The notes under the pieces: model-generated
Database searches by the model: none
What the model was told of the DNA's origin: nothing
What the model saw: the letters and a program-made list of their open reading frames with translations, nothing else
Shown here: piece by piece, positions 46,589 to 57,300 of the stretch
How positions within the stretch are numbered: the stretch's first letter is position 1
How the letters are laid out: each line of letters begins with the position of its first letter
Position numbers and translations under genes: made by a program
Assembly: GCF_026241165.1 (NCBI RefSeq)
Contig: NZ_JAPFQN010000012.1
Span: 1 to 64,000 of the forward strand
Direction of reading: 5' to 3'
DNA length: 64,000 nucleotides
Source: Mangrovivirga halotolerans
GTDB taxonomy: Bacteria; Bacteroidota; Bacteroidia; Cytophagales; Cyclobacteriaceae

Positions 46589-47770
46589 TTATTCTTTTTC
46601 GACAGATTTTTTTGTTTTTGGTGTGTGAAAATTGGTCTTATGAGCTTTGGTAACTCCAAAAATTCCAGTCATCATTGCATAAATTGCTTTGGGCAATTGC
46701 ATTGCAGCACTTAAAAAATCTTTGTTATAAAATCTCTTTGGTATCGCTATCAGGTTGGCAATTAAAAAGATGATTAGTAAAATCACCCAATAATACCAGG
46801 ATATTTTGGAATCGATTAAGATGCTTAACAAGGCTAAGACAGGTAACACACCTAATAGAATTACCCTCGGAGGTATAAATGATTGAAGGAACTTTTCGAA
46901 ATAGTCAAAATTACCTTTGAAAAGATTTCTGAAAGCAGGTAAAAAATGATCCCGAAAAAAATAAAACTGCCCGGCAATCCAACGTGTTCTTTGTTTGGCA
47001 AAAACATCTGCATTAGAAACCTTTTCATCATAAATAATTGCATCATCAGCGTAAGCAATTTTCTTTCTCCTTCCTATTATTCTAAACTCTGCCTCTTTAT
47101 CCTCTCCTCCCATTTCTTCATTTCCATGCATGATCTCTTTAAAAAAATCGTATTTGAAAGCCATTCCTGATCCAATCAGGGCAGAAGAAAACCCTAAAGC
47201 TCTATGTCCTTTTCTAAAAACATGATTATTTATCTCTTCACTTATAGAATCCAGCAAAGCAAAAGATGAATCCCGGTTCTTAGCAGTTCTATGGCCCTGC
47301 ACCGCATAATATCCAGCATCCAAATATCTACTTATTTCATCAAGGCAACCCTCTCTCATGACATTATCAGCATCCAGAATTAGTATTCTGTCATATTCTT
47401 CCTTGATTGTATCTAATGCTTTATTTATTGATTTCGTTTTTGTGCTTCTCTCAAAAAATACTTCTACAACATTTGCTCCCCTTTCTCTAAGCTTTTCTAT
47501 CGTATCATCTTTTAATTTATCGGCAATAACGACAACCTCAAATGTTCCATTCTTAAAATTATGTGCTACTGCTTCCTCAGCTGTATGGAGAATTATTTCA
47601 TCCTCCCGATACGCTGGTATCATGATTAAAAATCTTACTTTATTATTTTCAGATAAATTTATTTTTACCTTATAAAAGTGCCCAGCAATCGAAAAAAGCA
47701 AAAAGTAAACTATATAAAAGCCAAAATATAGAAAGATTATTCCAAGAAATATCGTTATTACTATATGCAT
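46589..47770 (-). CDS. GT2 glycosyltransferase, processive type with membrane segments
   Basis: A 393-residue GT-A enzyme of the cellulose/hyaluronan-synthase-like group. One N-terminal membrane segment (3-32), MIPAYREDE, ILILDADNVM (DxD at about 132-134), EMGGEDKEAEFR and QRTRWIAGQFYF (QxxRW, about 259-263), then three C-terminal membrane segments. It adds sugars at the inner membrane and might produce a homopolymer. Divergent from the glycoside hydrolase gene at 47794, with only 23 bases between the starts. Confidence 0.88.
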   Translation of the reverse strand: MHIVITIFLGIIFLYFGFYIVYFLLFSIAGHFYKVKINLSENNKVRFLIMIPAYREDEIILHTAEEAVAHNFKNGTFEVVVIADKLKDDTIEKLRERGANVVEVFFERSTKTKSINKALDTIKEEYDRILILDADNVMREGCLDEISRYLDAGYYAVQGHRTAKNRDSSFALLDSISEEINNHVFRKGHRALGFSSALIGSGMAFKYDFFKEIMHGNEEMGGEDKEAEFRIIGRRKKIAYADDAIIYDEKVSNADVFAKQRTRWIAGQFYFFRDHFLPAFRNLFKGNFDYFEKFLQSFIPPRVILLGVLPVLALLSILIDSKISWYYWVILLIIFLIANLIAIPKRFYNKDFLSAAMQLPKAIYAMMTGIFGVTKAHKTNFHTPKTKKSVEKE

Positions 47771-47793
47771 AGTGATATCAAAAAATACTATTT

Positions 47794-49770
47794 ATGACAA
47801 AGTTCAAATGTAAGACTATTTTTTGTATTTTAATAATAATAATTTACACTAAAACAACAGGGTGTACAAATCAAACTTCTCTTCCACCTGTCAAAAAAAT
47901 AGAAATAAAGCCTGAACAGATCATAAATGTTACCACCCAGGGAAATGCTTTTCTCTTATTTGACGAGCAAAATAAAAGAAAACCGGAAACCTCCTGGAAG
48001 CCTCCTTATTCTCCAAAATGGCACTATCCTGCTGAGCTCATTATTGACCTGAACAATGAATATAAAATCGATAGCATAAGCTTCTATGATGGATCATCAA
48101 CCGGGGAATTAAAAATTAACTTTGGAAAGCCTTTTGAATGGTCTGAAGGAGTTAAGCTATCTACTAATAAGTATAATCAGTGGCAAACAACGTCAGTTGA
48201 ATGGGAAACAAGGTACCTGCAAATCATATTGTCCGGGCCTGAAGTGAATATTAATGAAATAGTAATAAGTGGTACTTTAATAAAAGAAATTGGTAGGCCT
48301 GAAAAAATTAATTCTAACCCTTTAAATAATTCACTAAAACAGTTAAAGAATGTATTAGGCACAAATAGCTTTATTGATGTACCACATACTGCATTAGATC
48401 CAATCTATATTGTCCGTGAATATCATCAGTGGGACTGGATGGAAGGTGCCAGAAACAAAAATTATCAAGGTTTCCCAAGTAATTTAAACAGGTTTAATCC
48501 CACAATTGCTGGTAACGGCTGGAACTTTGACAGCTATTATAAGACACTACATCAAAAAGGGAAAATTGTAGTTCCTGTTATGGTAGGAACAACTCTATGG
48601 ATGACCGGAGAAGGGGAAAAATCACTCGAAAATAAACCAACAAAAGGAGATCCTGGCAATCCATTTGACTATAAAGAACATGCAGATCACATGTTTCAAT
48701 TTGCTGCGAGATATGGCTCAAATTCTGTAAAAAAGGACTTGTTAAAACTTCATTCATCACAAGAAAAAATCTCGGGTATGGGGGTTTTGCAGTATTATGA
48801 AAATTGGAATGAACCAGACAAATGGTGGATGTCAAGAGTACAGTATTTTACTCCTTTTGAATATGCAGCCCTTTCAAGCGCAGATTATGATGGGCATCAG
48901 GGTAAAATGGGAGAAACATTTGGAATATTAAATGCCGACCCTAACTCTAAGTTGGTAATGGCAGGCCTGGCAACTTTTAATCTTGAATATGTCAAAGCGA
49001 TGAAATTTTGGTGTGAACATAATCGTACTGATAAAAAGTTTGTGTGGGATGTGATAAACTTTCATCACTATTCAAATAATGGAGGCACTCAGCATGGTAA
49101 GGCTACCAAAGGAATATCGCCGGAAGCTGATTCATTATTTTATAAAATAAAAAGATTAAGCAATTTTAGAGATAAATATCTGCCAGGAAAAGAATTATGG
49201 ATCACTGAATTTGGTTACGACACCCAGACAAAGGGAAGTCAAATTGCTCCTGCTTTAGGTAATTTAACATCGGAAGAAGTTCAGGCTGCATGGTTAATCA
49301 GATCAATTATAATTGGAAAGGCTGCAGGAGCTAACCGGATGACCCAATTTATGCTTAGAGATGGAAATGAGGAAAGTTTCCAAACTTATATGAATAGCGG
49401 ATTAACTTCTTCAAAACATACCGGATATCAAAAAAAGACTTCTTGGTATTATTACTCCACTATTAATCATCATTTGAGAGAGTTTATTATAGAGGATTTG
49501 AAGGTAGATTCGACTACCAATTTACACAAGATCAAATTATATAATCCCAACAATGGTAAAGAAGCTTATATCATTTGGTTAGGTACTTCAAAAGATAAAA
49601 TTACCAAAATAGAAATAGCCTTAAATAATCAAAAACACAACAGAGTAACTATTGTTGAATTAAAAGATAAAAAAGAAGTGGGGAAAATATCAACTGAAGT
49701 ACTAACAAATAAAAAGCTTACACTTACAGCCAGGGAAACTCCAAAAATAATTCTTTTAGGTGCTGACTAG
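47794..49770 (+). CDS. Secreted glycoside hydrolase (clan A-like barrel)
   Basis: A 658-residue exported protein. The signal peptide ends in a lipobox-like TTGC (residue 24), so it is probably a lipoprotein. An N-terminal beta-sandwich (about 40-165, discoidin-like) precedes a TIM barrel: acid/base Glu340 in ENWNEPDKWW and nucleophile Glu472 in LWITEFGYDTQ, the layout of clan GH-A families such as GH5, GH39 and GH30. A small beta domain closes it (500-658). Family and substrate cannot be fixed; trimming of the cluster's own polymer is inferred. The end overlaps the convergent Wzc gene by 4 bases. Confidence 0.8.
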   Translation: MTKFKCKTIFCILIIIIYTKTTGCTNQTSLPPVKKIEIKPEQIINVTTQGNAFLLFDEQNKRKPETSWKPPYSPKWHYPAELIIDLNNEYKIDSISFYDGSSTGELKINFGKPFEWSEGVKLSTNKYNQWQTTSVEWETRYLQIILSGPEVNINEIVISGTLIKEIGRPEKINSNPLNNSLKQLKNVLGTNSFIDVPHTALDPIYIVREYHQWDWMEGARNKNYQGFPSNLNRFNPTIAGNGWNFDSYYKTLHQKGKIVVPVMVGTTLWMTGEGEKSLENKPTKGDPGNPFDYKEHADHMFQFAARYGSNSVKKDLLKLHSSQEKISGMGVLQYYENWNEPDKWWMSRVQYFTPFEYAALSSADYDGHQGKMGETFGILNADPNSKLVMAGLATFNLEYVKAMKFWCEHNRTDKKFVWDVINFHHYSNNGGTQHGKATKGISPEADSLFYKIKRLSNFRDKYLPGKELWITEFGYDTQTKGSQIAPALGNLTSEEVQAAWLIRSIIIGKAAGANRMTQFMLRDGNEESFQTYMNSGLTSSKHTGYQKKTSWYYYSTINHHLREFIIEDLKVDSTTNLHKIKLYNPNNGKEAYIIWLGTSKDKITKIEIALNNQKHNRVTIVELKDKKEVGKISTEVLTNKKLTLTARETPKIILLGAD

Positions 49771-52019
49771 ATTTTCAGATTTTCTGTTGTCACCTTATTT
49801 AAAATCGAACCAATCAGTTTTCCTTTTAATGTTTTAAGGTATTTAATAGATTCTTTATCAATCACCTTTAATACAGTATCAGCCGAAAAAACTGGAATTA
49901 CTGCATCTACATAAGAAATCAATTCTTTAGAATCCGGAAAATCATTAAGAGCAGCTCCTTCAAGCAAAACATAATCATATTGATGCTTAAACTCCTCGAG
50001 CATTTTATCAAAATTTCTTCCACTGAAAATTTCAGATGGAGAATCAGTTCCTGTCTTACAGCCGATCACATCAATTAGCTTATGACTAGTTGTCCTAATA
50101 ATTGATTCATTGTCTTCATTATATTCCTCACCATTTTCAGGCTCTTCCGTAAAGCTGGCTTTACCTGCTCCACCATCTAATAGCTTTAAGGATCTTCTTA
50201 CCCTGCTTTTTTGCTCGATCTGATTATTATATGGACTTACAATCAAAATATCGGTTAATGAATTGTGCTTAAAATTAGTGTCTACAATCAAGATTCTTTT
50301 ATTAATCAAACTCAAAGAATAGGCAAGACATAAAAGTGAAAATGTCTTTCCTGACCCTTGCCTTGTACTGGTAAAAAGAATTGATTTTGGTTTTAACTGT
50401 TCAATTTCAAACCGGATTTTACGGAGTTCCTGTTTAAATATATTAAGTTCTTCATTGTCAGAATCACTGCCAAACAGATCCTGTAGATTAAGCTTATCAT
50501 TTTCCTTTATATGATTAATAGCTCCTGCAAAAGGAAGTCCTGTCTGCCTGATAAACTGTGTAGGCGTTTTTATAGAAAAATCAAGATACTCAACAAATAC
50601 TATCCCGAATACGCATAGGATAAAACTTAATAACCCGGCAAACCCTGTTATAATAATAGTTTTAGTAGACTCCGGGTCGGTAGCAGGTTGACCTATCATG
50701 CTTTGCTTGATAGAACTTTCTGAAATTTTGGATTTGTTCCTTGCGTCATTCAATTTTTCCTGTGCTGCGAGATATTCCTGCTGTGCAAGATCTACTTCCT
50801 GCTGTAGAGCACCCAGTCGGCCTTCAACTGAGGCATAATCTTTAACATTATATTGAAGGCTGGCTATATCACTATTAATATCTAATAAAGTCTCTCTAGC
50901 CACCCTTAATTGTAGCTCAATATCATCTTTGGTATCTCGCAGTTCAGCAAGACTCACCTTCTCTCCACCAATGGTGGTACCTGTAGATGCCTGACTTTGT
51001 AATCGGTCACGTTCTGCTCTGAGGTTTTGAAGTGAATCTAGCAATACCTCATCCCCTGTGCGGATATATTCTTTATTTACTTCATTAATCAGGTTTCGCA
51101 ACTGTAAAATTCTGCCATATGATCCGGATTGATTTCCTTCTCCACCATGGTTTCTTATTTTCTGGTTGATATTTTCAAGTTGCAGATTTAAACTATAGAT
51201 CTCTCTTCGAACCTCCGAACGCTGGCTTTCTAGGTCAGATATTTTTGAAACATTACTCTCACTTTGAACTTCAGTGTCGATCACATTATTAGCTGCCTTA
51301 AAGCTTTCCAACTCAGAAATTTTTTCATCAAGCTGTTCTTTCTTTTGTTTCGAAAGCTCTTCAAAAAACTGGATAGATTGACCACTTTGACTTACTACAT
51401 TTTTATTTTGATACCTGATAAACTCCTGGGCCAGGGTATTAACAACAAAGGCAGATAAATATGGATCTTCTGAAATATAGTTGATACTTATATAATCAGA
51501 ATTACTTACCCGTCTGATTTCCATTTCCTCCATCAGGCTTTTATAATCATAGCCCAAATCCTTTAAGAGTTTGGCAACCATCCTTTCATCACTATTAAAA
51601 GTTGAAATCCCTTTTAATGAATCATATTTATTTTTTGCTATTTCCTTTGCTGTCTTAAAGTCTTCTTTAGAATAAATTGGTCTTCCATCATCGTAATTTT
51701 CGATGTATCTGAAAGCATCTGGCTGATCAAGGTCGTGAAGCAAAAGCTTTAAGGAAACCATGTTGATAATGGTTTCTGATTTGATGTTCTCAATCAGGTT
51801 TGTAAACTTGGATTCAATTTCAAAAGGATTGAAGTTTCCATCCTCATTAAAAGTAACCCCTTCATCAGTAGTGATTCCAGTAGATAGTTGAGTAGTAGAT
51901 TTATAAACCTTTTCTGCAGAACTAGCAACAAAATAGGCAATAGTAGCTGCCAGAATTGGAACAGTTACTAATAACCACCACTTACGTTTTAATGCTTTAT
52001 ATATAAGAATGAAATCCAT
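49767..52019 (-). CDS. Wzc-like polysaccharide co-polymerase / degenerate BY-kinase
   Basis: A 750-residue inner-membrane protein. Membrane segments at about 15-32 and 454-478 flank a periplasmic Wzz domain with a long coiled coil (about 215-430). The cytoplasmic ATPase part has Walker A TRQGSGKTF (552-560), Walker A' ILIVDTNFK (Asp580), but Walker B reads YVLLEGAALND with Glu687 in place of the usual Asp and no TPP. The C-terminus ends VTTENLKI without a tyrosine cluster. So chain-length control is likely but tyrosine autokinase activity is doubtful. It follows the PD40 gene after 40 bases. Confidence 0.85.
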   Translation of the reverse strand: MDFILIYKALKRKWWLLVTVPILAATIAYFVASSAEKVYKSTTQLSTGITTDEGVTFNEDGNFNPFEIESKFTNLIENIKSETIINMVSLKLLLHDLDQPDAFRYIENYDDGRPIYSKEDFKTAKEIAKNKYDSLKGISTFNSDERMVAKLLKDLGYDYKSLMEEMEIRRVSNSDYISINYISEDPYLSAFVVNTLAQEFIRYQNKNVVSQSGQSIQFFEELSKQKKEQLDEKISELESFKAANNVIDTEVQSESNVSKISDLESQRSEVRREIYSLNLQLENINQKIRNHGGEGNQSGSYGRILQLRNLINEVNKEYIRTGDEVLLDSLQNLRAERDRLQSQASTGTTIGGEKVSLAELRDTKDDIELQLRVARETLLDINSDIASLQYNVKDYASVEGRLGALQQEVDLAQQEYLAAQEKLNDARNKSKISESSIKQSMIGQPATDPESTKTIIITGFAGLLSFILCVFGIVFVEYLDFSIKTPTQFIRQTGLPFAGAINHIKENDKLNLQDLFGSDSDNEELNIFKQELRKIRFEIEQLKPKSILFTSTRQGSGKTFSLLCLAYSLSLINKRILIVDTNFKHNSLTDILIVSPYNNQIEQKSRVRRSLKLLDGGAGKASFTEEPENGEEYNEDNESIIRTTSHKLIDVIGCKTGTDSPSEIFSGRNFDKMLEEFKHQYDYVLLEGAALNDFPDSKELISYVDAVIPVFSADTVLKVIDKESIKYLKTLKGKLIGSILNKVTTENLKI

Positions 52020-52059
52020 ATTTCAAATTTGAAAAAAATCCAGCAATACAATCTACTAA

Positions 52060-53346
52060 TTATTTTCTTAATAATATTTTCACGTGCCCACTTTTACCTA
52101 TTGAAGCTTCGGCTTCAGGAATACCGGGTTTAACTAATTCGGCATTCATTATTATCCTTTCAGAAGGCAACCCCTGTTTTATAAACTCCAGCCGAACTTT
52201 TTTTGCAAAATCCATCACTTTGTTGAATTCTTCCTGACTAATACCCTCATAAAAAGGTGTTGTAGCTCTTAGCTCAACAAAAATATTTTCATCATTATTT
52301 ATCGTATTAATTATATAATATATGATTTCAGAATCACCAGCAGAAACATTCATTTCATTATTCATCTGAAATCTATTGGGAATATCTACATCAAATAACG
52401 AAAGCAGACTGGAATCTGATAACACTTTTTTCTGAAAAAAAGTTAAATCTATGCTAAATGGCTTTTCAAGAAATGAACACCAAAATATATCAGCTAGTCC
52501 ACCGTTCCGATTACTTGTAAAAAAAGCTTTTTTGGTTTCTTTATTAATGTTTAGATAACCATCAAATTTTTCACTATTTATATTAGGCCCCATATTCACG
52601 GGTTTAGTCCAAACTGTCCAGCTACCAAATAATCTTTTAGACATAAAAATGTCTGAATCCCCATATCCACCATGACCATTAGAGGCAAAATATAATGTTT
52701 CCATGTCTTCAGATAAAAAAGGTGATATTTCGAACCCTTTGGTATTAATTGTAGGCCCTAAATTTTTAGGGACTGACCATTGCCCTGATGCACTATCTTT
52801 TAGAGAAACATAAATATCTTCCTCTCCATATGAATCACTTCCTTTCATTGAGATTATCAAAACTTCATAATCAGGTGTCATATAGTATCCGGTATAAGAG
52901 CTTTCGGATATACCGGGAACTTTTATTGATTCAGGATTATTCCAATTTTTACCGTTGAATTTAGAAAATGCTATTCCACCTGAATTTTTATACGAATCAT
53001 TCAAGTAAACAATTTTATCATCATCTTTAATTCCCACCAAAACATTGTTCTCTTTATTATTCCATCTTGGAAAATCGTTGGTAGGATCACTCCAGTTTCC
53101 TTTGGCATCCAAAGTGGTCATCCATATGTCTGCCCCGGAATAGAGTCCACCAGTATTTTCTTTGTGAAATATTCTGGAAAAATATAGGGTGTTTTGATCA
53201 GGTGCAAAATATGGCGCTAGTTCTTCTGCCTTTGAGTTTATTTTATCTGGCAGAGAATCTGCAGGACCAAAAACATAGTTTTGACCATAAGAATTCAGGA
53301 AAAAAATATTTATCCCTACAAATAAAAAAAGTATCTCTTTAATCAC
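52060..53346 (-). CDS. PD40 repeat / OmpA-like periplasmic protein
   Basis: A 428-residue exported protein starting at GTG, with GTGA overlap to the upstream PorP-like stop. Signal peptide (MIKEILFLFVGINIFFLNSYGQ), then WD40-like PD40 blades from about 30 to 300, e.g. APYFAPDQNTLYFSR, ISPFLSEDMETLYFASNGHGGYGDSDIFMSK and GYLNINKETKKAFFTSNRNGGLADIFW. The last 100 residues (VRLEFIKQGLPSERIIMNAE) resemble a degenerate OmpA-type peptidoglycan-binding domain without the usual full motif. Such proteins pair with PorP/SprF and T9SS substrates in Bacteroidota. Confidence 0.82.
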   Translation of the reverse strand: MIKEILFLFVGINIFFLNSYGQNYVFGPADSLPDKINSKAEELAPYFAPDQNTLYFSRIFHKENTGGLYSGADIWMTTLDAKGNWSDPTNDFPRWNNKENNVLVGIKDDDKIVYLNDSYKNSGGIAFSKFNGKNWNNPESIKVPGISESSYTGYYMTPDYEVLIISMKGSDSYGEEDIYVSLKDSASGQWSVPKNLGPTINTKGFEISPFLSEDMETLYFASNGHGGYGDSDIFMSKRLFGSWTVWTKPVNMGPNINSEKFDGYLNINKETKKAFFTSNRNGGLADIFWCSFLEKPFSIDLTFFQKKVLSDSSLLSLFDVDIPNRFQMNNEMNVSAGDSEIIYYIINTINNDENIFVELRATTPFYEGISQEEFNKVMDFAKKVRLEFIKQGLPSERIIMNAELVKPGIPEAEASIGKSGHVKILLRK

Positions 53347-54344
53347 TTATTGAACCTTTTTGCTTCTTTTTTATTTCCTATTGCAAATAACAAAAATATT
53401 TCGTGATTGGAAGTTCCGAGACCGGTTTTATCCTGATCAAGAATTGAATAGGTATAATTAATTGTTATGAAATCAGTAATGTTTACTCCTAACGGTACAT
53501 AAAAGGAAGTACGATTGCCTCCTCCAATTCCAAAATATCCAATATCCTTATAAAACATTCTGACTTGTCCACTGTATATATCACCAAGATTCGGATGTTT
53601 GTAAAAAGAAAGCATTGGAGATATTACAATATTTGCAAAATTATCGAAATAATATGCCGCATGTGCAGTTAGCATCAAATCGGGATCAATATTATCTATA
53701 GGCTCATCTGAAAGAGGAGAACTAACTACATTATTCACTGAAACACCAGCATAAAACTTATCACTTATAAGCGCAGCACCAAGACCCACATTTATATATG
53801 AGGCATTAGAGCCAGATTGTAGTAAGCTTTGATAAAACTGATCATTTTGCTCATCACGTAAAGTATATTTATCTGGATTCACAGATATGCCAAGATATTC
53901 TAACTGAACACCCCCTGAAAATTTAAGTTTTTCATTTAAAGGAAGCTTGAGATTATAACTTGCAATGGCCCGATTAAAAAATATCCCGAATTCATCAAAT
54001 CCCTGGAAAGAAAACCCTAAACCGTGCTTTACTCCCACACCTCCTTTATCAGCCATTTCTAATAATGTTTCTTTATCACTTACCCTGATTTGATCGGTTG
54101 ACTGTTTTAGATCATTTCCAAGCGTAAATTCAATTGAAGCTGTTATTAGTTGAGGTGCATTCGGGATTTTAGGATAAAACATTTTATATCCTACTTGCAC
54201 CTGAGTAAAATCTTCCATCCCTACTAACGCAGGATTATAAAGCAATACAGCTCTTTGATCCTGGCTATAAAAAGGTATGTTTTGTGCTTTTATTGACCAC
54301 AAACTCAGGTATATAAATATTATAATGAAAGGCAGTCTCATCAT
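53343..54344 (-). CDS. PorP/SprF-family outer-membrane protein
   Basis: A 333-residue protein of ordinary PorP/SprF length. Signal peptide to IKAQ (21), then IPFYSQDQRAVLLYNPALVGMEDFTQVQVGYK, GFSFQGFDEFGIFFNRAIASYNLKLPLNEKLKFSGGVQ and C-terminal GVNITDFITINYTYSILDQ beta strands. It is translationally coupled by ATGA to the large type B protein upstream, as SprF follows SprB, and by GTGA to the PD40 gene downstream. It should help secretion or surface attachment of the 54341 product. Confidence 0.88.
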   Translation of the reverse strand: MMRLPFIIIFIYLSLWSIKAQNIPFYSQDQRAVLLYNPALVGMEDFTQVQVGYKMFYPKIPNAPQLITASIEFTLGNDLKQSTDQIRVSDKETLLEMADKGGVGVKHGLGFSFQGFDEFGIFFNRAIASYNLKLPLNEKLKFSGGVQLEYLGISVNPDKYTLRDEQNDQFYQSLLQSGSNASYINVGLGAALISDKFYAGVSVNNVVSSPLSDEPIDNIDPDLMLTAHAAYYFDNFANIVISPMLSFYKHPNLGDIYSGQVRMFYKDIGYFGIGGGNRTSFYVPLGVNITDFITINYTYSILDQDKTGLGTSNHEIFLLFAIGNKKEAKRFNK

Positions 54345-57300
54345 TTTAATATCGTTACGGACCCTTTTTGCATACGGCCCCTGTCTAAATCAATCACAAA
54401 ATAATATGTTCCTGAAGGTAGAACTTCACCACTGGAAGTGCCATCCCATTCTTCCTGGTATCCATCAGAATAAAAAACCTGCTTTCCTTCGATATCAAAT
54501 ACTCTTATGATCACAGTATCGAAAAATTCTAAATTAAGAATGCTCCAGGTATCGTTTATTCCATCACTATTTGGAGTAAAAGCATCGACGATATCCAGTC
54601 TTATAGTAGCATTTTCAAATGTCATTATCCGTTCATAAACATCACTTAAATTGGTGCCGTCACTAATTACTACTGCTATGCCACGAGGGAAAGGTCTTGG
54701 TTCAGCTTCACCGGAAAAACCGTAAGACAAGGTGTTCAACACTTGTTCATATTCAGCCTTTGAAGCAACGCCTTCTACTCTGAAAATGCCTGAAGACGGG
54801 TCATAGGCGCCGGTTAAATCAGTACCTGTAAGATCAAACCAAAGAAAATCTTCTTCCTGATAGCTTGTTGTGAAATATGCTTCCATAAAAGTCATCGTTT
54901 CACTATCACCATCTACAATCTCACCGAATTCAACAATTGGCTGGAGTTCTGAAAAGCCATTATAGAAAAAATCAAAATCGTTAAAATTTAGAATTTCAGG
55001 TTTATCATTAACACCAACAACATTTATTCTCCACCAGGTAGAATTAACTGCCGTTTCCACTCCATCAGACACTCTTAATCGAATAGAATCTGCCCCAATA
55101 TAGTCCTGGTCTGGTACGTAATAGAAATTATCCAATTGGTCTGCAGCAATTATTTGGTCTGCAACTACATTCATTTGATTTAAAAATAAGGACCCGTTGG
55201 AAGGTACTGTGATTACCCTAACTGTAGATAGTGGATCATTATCCGGATCACTATAATATTGTGCAAAGAGCTGGGAATCAAGCCGGAGTGTATCATCTTC
55301 ATTTACCTGAAGGGTGGCACTTTTCAAAACTGGTCTATCAGGGCTATCCTGAACATTTACAGTAAATGATTGCGTATCTGAAAGTCCATCCCGGTCAGTA
55401 ACTCTTATAGAAACAGAATTACTTCCGACATTTGCTTGAGTTGGAACACCGGTCAATGTTGCTCTTCCATCTCCGTTATCTGTCAATGTTAGCCAATCAG
55501 GAATTGTAAGCCCTGTAAAGGTTAATTGTTCATTTGGATCAGGGTCTGTAGCTATTATATTATATAAATATTCTGCTCCTTCCTGAACCTGGGTGACAGG
55601 GCTACTTATTATTTCCGGTGGGTCATTAACTATTTCAAATGTTATAAAATAAGACTGAGTTGCAGTGGCTCCGGAATTATCCGTTGCTCTAATTACAACA
55701 TCATTATCTGAAACATCATTATTACCAGGAGTTCCAGACAAAGTCCCTGTGCCATTACCTGTTTGGGTAAAAGTAAGCCAAGAAGGAATTGTAGGTACTG
55801 TTAAAGTAACATAATCATTGTTATCAGGGTCTTCTGCCACTACATTATATACGTATTCAACATTTTCCTGAGCTTCAGTTATAGCGCCGGAAGTAAAAAC
55901 AGGTGGTTTATTTACCTCATTTACTATCACGTTAAAAGATCTTGTGGATTCACCAATTCCATCACTAACAGCCACAGTGATTGTATAATTTCCTGGGCCT
56001 TGAGATTCATCAGGTGTCCAATTAAACTGCCCTGTGGAAGAATTAATTGATGCTCCTTGAGGCGGAGATTTCAATGAATAAGTCAATGTATTTTGCGGAA
56101 TATCAGAATCGGTTGCGTTTACTGTAAACGATAGTATGGTTTGTTCATTGATAGTTCGATCATTAATTGTGCCTATAACTGGTAAGGTGTTCACTTCATT
56201 AACTGTGATTTCAACATCAACTTCATCCGATAACTCACCATCTGAGGCACTAAATGTTACAACATAGGTAGATGGCCCCTGATTCTCTGAAGGAGTCCAG
56301 GAAAATACTCCGGATTTTGAATCCAGATTCATGCCTGATGCAGCTCCACTAACAATGGAATATTGAATTTCATTTTCAGGCCGATCTGTATCTGTTGATA
56401 ATAAAGTAAACTCCAATTTTGTCTGCTCGTCGACTATCTTGGATCCTGGATCATTTAAAATTGGAGCAGTATTGACTTCAAGTACCTCAATCTTAAATTT
56501 CTCCTCATCCATTCCTCTGGGTGAGCCATCATCCCTTACCCGAACAGTAACTTCATAGGTGCCAGGACCCTGTGATTCATTTGGAGTCCAGGATATTAAT
56601 CCAGTTGTACCATCAATAGTAATTCCTTCAGGAAAACCATTCTTAAAATCATAAGATAAAACCTGCTCAACCCCATTTTCAATATCCTCATCAGTAGCTA
56701 TAACCTGATAAGTCCATGGTTCCCCTTCATTTATTGTCTGATTTTCAATATTTTCAATTTTGGGATCTTCATTATCTTCTAAAACAGAAATTATAGACGA
56801 GGTGGTTGATGTACCCCCATAAATATCTGTTACTGTAAAGAAAATTTCATATTGACCAGGACCTTCTGCTTCGGATGGAGTCCAGGTAAATTGACCTGTG
56901 TTTTCATCAATACTTGCACTTGGTGAATCAATTCCGGAAAAGCTATATGTTAAACCTTGCTGAGGTAAATCACTATCTATTGAAGTAAGATTGATAGTTA
57001 GCGTAGTTAATTCAAGTAATTCACTATTAGAAACAGGATCAATAATTGGGTCAGTATTAACCTCCTCCACAGTAATATTAATTGATTGCTGCGCTGTACC
57101 TCCATGGCCATCTGTTACTAAAATATCAAAAACATAAGTTGCAGGCCCTTGTTCTTCTGTTGGAGTCCATGTAAATTCTCCTGTTGCAGCATTAATTGAA
57201 GCACCAGCAGGAACATCTCCGGATAATGCAAAGCTTAATTGATTTTCGGGGATATCCTGATCTGTAGCCCCAACTACAAAATTTATCAAGTTTAATTCTG

